Shown here piece after piece: positions 56,271-64,000 of a stretch of 64,000 nt of DNA; position 1 is the stretch's first letter; each line of letters begins with the position of its first letter. The notes below the pieces were generated by a model. The model did not search any database. It was not told the DNA's origin and saw only the letters and a list, made by a program, of their open reading frames with translations. A program made the translations under genes and the position numbers. Origin of the DNA: Pycnopodia helianthoides (lineage: Eukaryota; Echinodermata; Asteroidea; Forcipulatida; Asteriidae); NCBI GenBank assembly GCA_032158295.1, contig CM063248.1, positions 12,848,657-12,912,656 on the forward strand, in the 5' to 3' direction.

Positions 56271-59200
56271 ATGTCTGGCAGTTATTATTTTGTAATTGTT
56301 GGTCATCATGACAATCCTGTCTTTGAGATGGAATGTGGACCGCATCTGAAGGGAACAGACACGGCTAAGGTGCAACAACGAGATGCGATTTTGTTAAATT
56401 TTGTGAGATATCCGTTTGTCATGTTTGTACTAAACCAGTGCAGTGACTGGTGGTAGTGTAGTCAGTAGTGTGGTACTGTGGACGTTTGCCTTGTTGTGTA
56501 TTACTATTTAACAAGCGCAATTAATTGGAATACGGAAATATATAGCTCATTTGCATCCCATATTTTCAACAATGCTGAAGGACGCGCTATATTTTTGGGA
56601 CGCAGACGTGTCCAAATTCCACGACCACAAGCGCGCGCGCGTGTGATAACCAATTTATCTTCCAGCCTACTATACTAGTAATAAGTCAACCAACCTCATT
56701 ATAAAGAAACAAAGAAACAAATTTAAGTAATTTTTCATGACAAGCGTCTTATGTGCAACGGCCAATGCGCAAAGTTTAAAATTTCAGAGCGTTATTTCAT
56801 GATGAGAATGTAATTTTTGCCCTGACCGTATGCAGAGCGTGATGCATTGACACTCTTAATACGCAGAGTGCAATATAAAAACTGGGAGTAGTTTATCGCT
56901 TGATACCACACTCCGGTTCGAGCATCTGATTGGAGGATTAGCGTGTACTAGAAGATAAAGGTTTATAACATACCTCTTGTTGCTGTGGGTTGACCAATCA
57001 GAATCGAGAACTCAAGTTTGCTTGAAGATTAGAGTTTATGTAGCCTGCTGCCTCAATCCTCCAAAATCAACTTACATGAGTTGTGTAGGACCCCAGTACC
57101 TTCGTGTAGGTGAATGTCAAATGCAGGGTTCTACCCACAGTGGTTGGTGCCGAAAACTCGCCTGGCACTCAGGATTCCCCAACCACCACTGGCAGAATTT
57201 TCTGTTTCCGACCACACATTTTCAAAATTTTTAAATGACACTTCCAATTTCCTTTCAAAGGTTTTCAACGAAATGTAAAATTGGGTATTTACCAGTAAAA
57301 ATGGTATCCAAAGCCATGAATTTTGAGTACTTCTTTGATTTGAGTCTATTTGATCTGCCGTGTAACTGATCCATCTTGCAATGGTTTCCAGGGAAACATT
57401 TTTCCACCACTAAAGAAATCCTGGGCAGAACCCTGCAAATGTGCTTCAATCCTTCAAAACTGGCAAAATCTTTGGCAGATTTTGAAGGACTCTGGTTGGA
57501 CTGGAAGGTTTGGGTTTTAAGGGACCCGAACTACTAATATATTCAAAATGCATTTTAGTAACACTACAGTTAAGATCTTGAAGTACTAGTTTCAGACAGA
57601 AGTTATCACACTGTAGTCAAAAAGCTCTAAACTTTGTTTTGTCTCATTTTTTAGAAGGATGATCACCGCCACTTGAACCAGTTTATTGCCCATGCAGCAT
57701 TGGATCTTGTTGATGAACACATGTGGGGAACCAATAATATGTGAGTTCACATTGTAAATGGAGAAAACAAACCTCAAATTATGATTTGTGTGTGTGAGAG
57801 TTGCATCGTTACAATTTTTTATTTAAATTGACTGAAGTCAAAATTTTTACATTGCAACTAGTGATTTTCTTTGTGAGGAGACTAAGTTAGAGGAGACTAT
57901 GATGAAAGTATGTACATGCACTGCCTTCTGTATTTAAGCTGCAGAAGGAAACAAGCCAGAAAGTTTTTGTTTAGTGAAACAGACAAAATTGGTACAGTTA
58001 AAGGAACATTACAGAATTGGTAATTGTAAAATATACTTTTGATCACAGATTTACATAAAACTTACACGGTCTAATGATGATGATAGTAGAAAACATCCCT
58101 TGAAATATTTCTGTCTGAAATGCCATATTTGATGAGAAATGAATAAACTAATTTTCGGAGTTTATCACTAGGTGAGCGTTTTATTCATTTGTTGAACCTA
58201 TATGATTTCATGCAAATGTGTAATCGGTTTTTCACTATTTTCTTGTGACCCAGATGGCCGATCGATCTCAAACTTCTACAGGTTTGTCAGTTTATGTATT
58301 GTGGATGGATTACATAAAGTGCTTACACTGCCAGCAACTGTTTTGTTAGCAAAAACCAATTCTGTAATGTTCCTTTAACTAAACGGAAGAGCATGTAGGT
58401 AAGATAATCATTGAATGGGCAGGAGAGGACTCAAATTGAAAGGGTTTGGAAGTTGTAAGTTGTATAAACCTGAGGTATGTAATATAAGGTAACCAGTTTC
58501 TGTAAAGTTGTTTGTGCTTTGTCTCAGGTACCTGAAGATCGTGGATAAGTTCAATGAATGGTTTGTATCCGCGTTTGTCACAGCTGGTCATATCCTTTCA
58601 ATATTGATGTTAAAGTCTATTGTCAGTCTTGGCAACAGTTTAAATGGAAACAACACAATCATTGACTTGGCATTGCTTATAAATAAATTGCGTATTGACT
58701 TGAGTCTTGTTTCTAGTCGATCTTTACAAAATGTTTTTGGTTGATCTTGAAAATTAAGTTTGTAACAGTTTAATAAAATAATCAAATAATTATGCAATGC
58801 TTTATCAGCTTATTAATGAACATTTACAATTATCTTCTTACACTGAATAATTCCTGGAAAAGTTACCAAATGTAAAAACATAAATTTTAGAACTTTTGGT
58901 TTTATCGTTGTCCTTTCACCAATTATATTACTTAATATTTAAATTCCTTAACTTCTTGATTACGTATTCGATTCATTGTTCTTCATGATGTCAAGAATGA
59001 GGATGGAATAAAGAATTTCTTTTCTGAAGTGTACGAGATATTTATCAAGGTAAACTCATTTTCCAAGAAGGAAATTTCTACTGTGCAATAATTTTTTTGT
59101 GAAAAAAATGTGTTTTTTTGTTTAAATTACACACTATTACCATGGGCAGCACATATTGTACAACCCCTCACATCACTTATCCATTGAAGAAGACACTAAC

Positions 59201-59696
59201 AGATTGCCTCCAAAAGTCACTGCATTATGGGCACACTTTTGAAAACTTTTGAGTGCCTTTTGGCACTTGGACAATTCAAGGGTAATAATCAACCAATGCA
59301 TTCTGGGATGCATTCTATGTACTGCTGAAAATTATGCCAAAATTCAGTCCACAGTGAAGTTGCAAAAACTCTCAGCAGTGCAGTTAGGAAATGTTTGTTC
59401 TTTTTATTGACACTTTCGCAATTGTTTAAAAGGAAAATTATCCCTTAAAGAATCTCAAACCAAGATCTGATTGTACTTTAGGTGATAGTTGCCTAGATAT
59501 ACACATGGTGTTACAGTAAGCTGAACTTATACATGTACATTGATACCTCGCCATGCAATGCCTCAAAAACCATATTGCCCATTGTAGTTACTAAGCCAGT
59601 TTGAATCCCTTGTACCAACAGCTCTCCATGAATCCTTTCTATGAGCCCAGCACTCCCATCAAATCAGCAGCATTTGAAAAGAGAACACATCACTAG
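56271..59696 (+). CDS. TRAPPC2: TRAPPC2 (sedlin), trafficking protein particle complex subunit
   Basis: Small longin-fold subunit of TRAPP, the complex that tethers ER-to-Golgi vesicles and acts on Rab1-type GTPases. Five exons: 56,271-56,369; 57,655-57,740; 58,528-58,589; 58,964-59,049; 59,622-59,696, phases consistent. The product is 135 aa (human 140). It begins [20 protein letters not shown], then [58 protein letters not shown] and [15 protein letters not shown]. The order and spacing match the human protein throughout. The C-terminus ends FEKRTHH, several residues shorter than human. Intron 3 has no GT-AG solution and is best explained as a U12 AT-AC intron. A candidate polyadenylation signal (AATAAA) is near 60,297. 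The gene diverges from PCM1. Confidence 0.96.
57124..57435 (+). mobile_element. 312-bp TIR repeat (CAGGGTTCTRCCCA ends), complete copy
   Basis: CAGGGTTCTACCCAC at the left and CTGGGCAGAACCCTG at the right form 14-15 bp terminal inverted repeats. The body matches 2,807-3,127 in reverse. It is non-coding; the local 85-codon frame is incidental. It lies in TRAPPC2 intron 1. Confidence 0.75.
57997..58379. mobile_element. 383-bp MITE with perfect 25-bp terminal inverted repeats
   Basis: GTTAAAGGAACATTACAGAA and the next five bases (57,997-58,021) are exactly complementary to 58,355-58,379. Ends with TTAA and A/T-rich body suggest a TTAA-targeting family. No coding frame. It lies in TRAPPC2 intron 2. 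The perfect termini argue for fairly recent activity or selection on the ends. Confidence 0.8.
58590..58963 (+). other. TRAPPC2: U12-type AT-AC intron of TRAPPC2
   Basis: The donor is ATATCCTTT at 58,590, the U12 AT-AC consensus. TTCCTTAAC at 58,944-58,952 is the consensus minor-class branch site, about 12 bases before the terminal AC (58,962-58,963), within the usual 10-15. No AG lies in the last 70 bases before the coding resumption at RFIVLHD. Splicing here keeps phase 1 and restores the exact human residue spacing (AG-x-x-RFI). Confidence 0.88.
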
Positions 59697-59699
59697 CCA

Positions 59700-61190
59700 A
59701 GAAGTATCTAACATCATGAGGGAATTTCATTAAGATGGACTCTGAATGTGCAATATACCTGTTGGAATGTGGCCAAACTGCTCAGTCTCAAGGATTTGTT
59801 TAAGAGTTAAGACCTTTAACTACCCAAAATGAATGAAATAACTTGTCAAGTCATCTTAAGGAGCTGACTTGTGTTTTCCATATGGTTATGTTATAAGGTT
59901 GAGAATTATCCAGGAGTTATTAAATTTTACCAAACCAGCCTCCTAGGTTTCTTTGTTCATACTGTTTTGGGAGCCTTACTTAGTAGACCTTATGGTTGAC
60001 TGTAGGAGCATTAGAGCAGTTGTTAATGAGATTTTTCAAGTAAAACAACATTTACATGTACAAAGAAATGTGATTAAGCAAGTACAATTTTTCAAAGCAG
60101 TGGATGAATGAGTACTAGCTTATACTCCGGTATTTGAATGAATTTAAATTGAATACATGACTGTGTCTAAAAGTACATATTCTTTTTTATTGAGGAGATT
60201 TAAATTACATCGAGGCCAGTGGCCCGAATCAAGTATAACTGTTGTTCAGGTATGAATTCCAGCCCTACAAATTTGTAAAGTTATCTAAAATCTTTGTAAA
60301 TAAAGAGATGTCATAAGATTAGTTGACAATTTTGTTTTACTGACGTGCATTATTAACTTGATACAAAATTCACCGTTGTGGGGGCCAGAATCACCGCAGG
60401 GAAAATCCACTGTGTTACCGGCAGTGTCGGCCACAATGCATTGGTATGAATGATAAGGGGAGCTGACGTTCAAAAAGCTGTTGTCAGGGGGCTCACCTGG
60501 ATCATCAGGCATTGGTCTTCAAACCCAATAGTTAAAATGCAGAGACGCATAACAAGCAGACACATTGGTGCGTTCGATTTAGCCAGGTCTTGTGAGCGTA
60601 CGAATAAAGACAGGGGACCAGTCTAGAGGCGGTTTGCCTACTTATAGGGCTTTTTCAAAACCTCGGCTCGGGCTGTTTGATGCTGGAAACAACACCGTGT
60701 AAAATATTCACTGCTCCAAAATTTATGACGGAGCACATGCAAGTGTCCTAGGGAAATTTTGCCCCCCACCCCGGAACTGTCCCCCATAATTATGGGAAAT
60801 TAACATGGGCTGAAGGAGGTTGATTCAAAAGAGGGCGCTAACAGAAGAAATGTGTGCACAGCTTGTCGCATGGGGGACATAATCTCCTGACACACCGGAG
60901 CCAAAGCAGATGTTGAAAAGCCCCTATGTTGATCGTGGATTAAGGTTTTTTTCGAAACCAAGGCTTTGGCTTGGGCTCCAGGTTGAATCTCCGTCTGAGT
61001 TATTGATGAAGTGGGCTTTTGGTTTGGGTCTTCAAACAGGCGAACGGAGCCTTTATTATAATAGCTGGAACTAAAAACCGTGGCCTGCATGACGCGCGCA
61101 CGCGCGCACGCAGAACTTAGTATCGCGCGCTGTGATTGCTTCAAAGTCAAAGCATACACGCGTTCATGGTTGGCATTGCTCTGTGACGTC
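59700..61190. other. TRAPPC2 3' UTR and intergenic region
   Basis: AT-rich 3' sequence up to the AATAAA near 60,297, then a region with CG-rich patches approaching the next gene. A minus-strand frame at 60,285-60,512 (75 codons) has a balanced composition (MPDDPGEPPDNSFL..., DFPCGDSGPHNGEFC) and a possible GTGAAT donor. It could be a small first exon, but I recognise no family. A 145-codon minus frame at 60,800-61,237 is not convincing. Confidence 0.35.
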
Positions 61191-61196
61191 GTGATC

Positions 61197-61210
61197 TTGA
61201 GCGTGGTAAC
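61197..61210. promoter_or_regulatory. X-box-like half site upstream of the speriolin-like gene
   Basis: TTGAGC-GT-GGTAAC keeps a perfect right half (GGTAAC) and a poor left half of an RFX X-box, about 195 bases before the start codon at 61,405 and next to a CG-rich stretch (61,080-61,190) that would suit a promoter. Confidence 0.25.
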
Positions 61211-61404
61211 AACAGACGTAGAGTGTTGATAAAACATTTAAATAACGCGTTGAAGATGCAATGACCCCAGTAAAACTTCACCAATGAAGACCATGGGTTT
61301 GGGCTATAAAGTTTTAATAAAACTGTGAGAAAAGTTTTCAGTGTATGATACTTGGTGTGTAAATCACTTCGGAAGATGTAGAGAAATAATATGAAGTAAA
61401 AGAA

Positions 61405-63654
61405 ATGGCGCAAGATGACCACCTACATGATCTTGACGACGTTTTTCCATCCCTTAGACTCTCTGATATCAGGACACCAGATGGGGCATCACTTCATAGC
61501 GAAAGTGAGACTGTCGGCTCTGATCATGATGGGATGTTTGGTCCAGCCACAGCTGCGGCGGAATGGGAGTTGGGAGACCAGTACCAACAGCAACCTCCAA
61601 CAGTCCCATTAGACAAGGGAGCAAGTGAGTTGAACCAAGATGTATACGATCTGAAGAAGGAGAACCACTTACTCCGGCAAAAGCTGTCCCAGTTGCAAAG
61701 AAACTCCAACCTGAAACAAGTGGCTCTCATCGGCACTGTTATCTCATGGTTCGGAGAAAAGGGTTTATTGGATGAAAGTGGAGAGGACACAGCTCAGAGA
61801 CTTGCATCATTGATGATGTCTGCCCGTGCAACTGAGCAGTTGGTCCGATCAGCGGCTGAGATCTGTCAACAAGTCTTGAAGTCAAATGCGATACATGAAA
61901 ATGAAGTTTCCACGGCTGCTGCAAATGAACGGGAGATTGGAAACGACGAAACGTCACAATGGCTTAGCGGAAGTTTAGGAAGTTCTTTTAATCCGCCATT
62001 CTCTTCTTCTAAAAGAGGCAAGAAAGATTCAGGTCATGTACAAAGTAATGTCGCACCACTGGCTGATTCTGAAGTGAGTTACAAGTCAATCTTAAACTGT
62101 CAAAAAGACGAAAATAACACACGGGATGCTTTCGAAGAGGGTGTATATCGTTTTGACACACGTCTTCGTCGGATGCAGAAAGCAACTGAAGAACTTGACG
62201 ACAGACGTTTAGGGACAAGATACAACATATCCCAGCTGCGTCAAAATGCCATCAAGCGGTTCAGAGTCTGGAAAGCAGTATCAACTTCTCGTGACTCGGC
62301 GGCAGATCAGGTGACCAGAGAGGCAACGAATGTGTGTCCAAATGAACAACCTCGGCTTACCCCAACACCATTGATACAATACTCCATGGAAAAAGGAACC
62401 AGTTCCGTATCCAGAAGATTTGATCCCAATCAAACGATACTTGGGGAGATTGCCTTCCAGGTTGAGAGGCGCATTCTTGCATTTGTGTTTGAAAGAGAGG
62501 ATATATTATACGGCTATAACTTGGGTGAGATATTGTTTGTTTGTCTGAGAATTCAACAGAGCGAATTTTGACAGAATACTGCTAGCTGTTTCAAAACGGA
62601 AAAACACTTTTTTGCGTGTACGTGCTGCCACGTACATTACATGCAAATTATTTGTACATAAGCACAAATATGGAAAGTGTCTGGTCCCAACAGTATTATA
62701 GTAATTCGTGTTTATGATTAATAAATGTTTTCAGATTGTTTTCGCTCAGTGTCTCTAATGAAAGTTTATTACATGTACTTCCTCGACTAAAGAAAATAGC
62801 TAACTAATGCTTATAGGGTCATCGTTTGGTTTTTGTCAACGCTGATTTAAATATGCAAAATTATAAAAAGAAAGATATAAACAAAAGTCACGACGTGAAA
62901 GTTTCAGCTGAATACAGTGTCTTTACTTGCTGAGAAAACAGCAAAAAACCTGTCACGGTATTTTCACACGAACGTCGAATTCCATCCACGTTTAGCGAGA
63001 TGGGTACCAACTGCATCTCTGGCCACAGTATTCGCGAACGGACCCCAACCTTCAGAAATCTGATTAACGATGAAAGGCATGAAAATCGTTTCTCCGATTC
63101 AGATGTTTTTATTGATTTCAAATCAACGGAGGCATTTCAGACAAAATAATTTCACATGATGCTTACTATACCATTACCATCTTTATAACAAATAAGCTTT
63201 AGGATGAAAATTAAAAATCTAAATAAGTTTGGCAAATAATCGGGCGATGCATCTTTAATTTTACTCTTGAGCGCGTAGTGAGCCAAACCATTGCCGAGCG
63301 ATCACAATCGTGCTTTATGCCATTTGGGAACACATTCGCATAACAAAATAGTGACATGAAAAGACAAACCAGCTCTGTATTATGGTGGAACTAAGCACAT
63401 GTCATGGGTTAAACGAACATTAATAATCGCTTGGTCTTAATTCTAATCCAAAGGTAATCTAGACCTCGTGATCCGGACGTATCTAAATCAAGGCTCACGA
63501 TCATCGCTCCAGCATCGGTATGATCTCATAATGGACGTGTTACGAGGCTATGGCTGGATGAGAGGGCGCCACCCACGATTCGTTGCCGACATGATTAAAA
63601 GCCACGGTACGTTTCGGGATGTCGAGACGTCTCGAGGGGAGGTTCTGAAAAGAG
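61405..63654 (+). CDS. SPATC1: Speriolin-family centrosomal protein (SPATC1/SPATC1L-like), 5' part
   Basis: Two exons, 61,405-62,524 and 63,463-63,654, join at phase 1 (CTTGG/GTGAGA donor, AATCTAG acceptor). The second ends at GAG/GTATGA and the gene runs off the window. The start ATG GCG follows AAAGAA, a good context. The N-terminus is acidic and disordered; residues about 75-100 (LNQDVYDLKKENHLLRQKLS) form a short leucine-zipper coiled coil as in speriolin. Residues 200-340 are low-complexity. From about residue 344 the Speriolin_C domain begins, ILGEIAFQVERRILAFVF...LYGYNL, continuing in exon 2 with DLVIRTYL and YGWMRGRHPRFVADMIKSHG. It is close to the human pattern GEIAFQLDRRILAYVFPG...LYGF. 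Human speriolin is a sperm centrosome protein that binds CDC20; a similar role here is inference. The domain's C-terminal third lies beyond the window. SPATC1 and SPATC1L cannot be separated here. Confidence 0.85.
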
Positions 63655-64000
63655 GTATGAAAACATGATGAACGAAGTTGAACTCACTGACTGAAACCTT
63701 TGCCCCCCCCTTTAATACACCCAAAAGTGAAATCGGAAAAAATGCACAATGAGTGGTTCAATACAATAGATTTCCCTCCCCAATTATGTCTTTGCCCCCC
63801 CCCAAAAAAAAACACATGTTTAGCTACGCCATGCACCAAGCCACACTACGATTGCAATATTATGCTCAACTTGTTTTATCTTTGAATAATTCGTGCGGTT
63901 GGAAATTGATAAATGACAAAATTAACTCACGTGGTTTATTTGCCGAGTTGAGGATTTGGGGGATTCTTTTACTCTAACGAAACTGGGAAGCTATATAGGC
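63655..64000 (+). other. Intron of the speriolin-like gene (no further exon seen)
   Basis: After the GTATGA donor at 63,655 the sequence contains two C/A homopolymer runs (CCCCCCC at about 63,703 and CCCCCCCCCAAAAAAAAA near 63,797) and no exon matching the rest of the Speriolin_C domain. Confidence 0.5.

Noticed and set aside
60800..61237. 145-codon minus-strand frame upstream of the speriolin-like gene
   Set aside because: No recognisable similarity; it overlaps the likely promoter of the plus-strand gene and repeat-like sequence (AAACC-AGGCTTTGGCTTGGGCT).
1..64000. CRISPR arrays, bacterial operons, rRNA genes, viral genes
   Set aside because: None seen. Tandem arrays have no spacers, and all genes are intron-containing animal genes.

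Overview
This window is animal nuclear DNA. It is AT-rich, its genes are split by short to medium GT-AG introns (roughly 0.1-2.5 kb), and it holds no operons or ribosome-binding sites. Intron sizes, many small inverted-repeat elements and tRNA-derived SINEs suggest a marine invertebrate deuterostome. An echinoderm is my best guess; that is inference, because no rRNA, mitochondrial or other diagnostic marker is present.

Layout. 1-12.4 kb is repeat-rich and almost gene-free: MITE-like inverted repeats, one minus-strand exon holding the start of a WW domain (5,458-5,617), and two neighbouring 16-bp minisatellites (about 8.93-9.81 kb and 10.08-10.52 kb). The second is bounded by 24-bp terminal inverted repeats. 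A three-exon plus-strand gene for a 651-aa protein I do not recognise lies at 13,095-15,935. A largely empty 7.5-kb stretch follows. The minus strand from 53,896 down to 23,534 is one large gene, PCM1 (pericentriolar material 1), with 39 coding exons that I traced one by one (about 2,196 aa). Plus-strand TRAPPC2 (TRAPP complex subunit, sedlin) lies at 56,271-59,696 in five exons, head to head with PCM1. The 5' part of a speriolin-family gene (SPATC1/SPATC1L-like) runs from 61,405 off the right edge.

How the genes relate. PCM1 is the scaffold of centriolar satellites and speriolin-family proteins are centrosomal, so two centrosome genes flank a vesicle-tethering gene. From memory, human TRAPPC2 lies head to head with OFD1, another centriolar-satellite gene; here PCM1 holds that position. 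X-box-like (RFX) motifs lie upstream of the unknown gene and the speriolin-like gene, hinting at ciliary or centriolar expression.

Most notable signals: an apparent U12-type AT-AC intron in TRAPPC2 with textbook donor and branch site; a one-base frame conflict in one PCM1 exon; a perfect 49-bp hairpin whose arms carry a GTCGAAACGTC core resembling the hammerhead remnants of Penelope-like retroelements; TIR elements starting only a few bases inside PCM1 introns; and a 50-bp intronic satellite with higher-order structure. I found no wholly new biological system. The TIR-bounded minisatellite and the palindromic element are the best candidates for undescribed mobile DNA.
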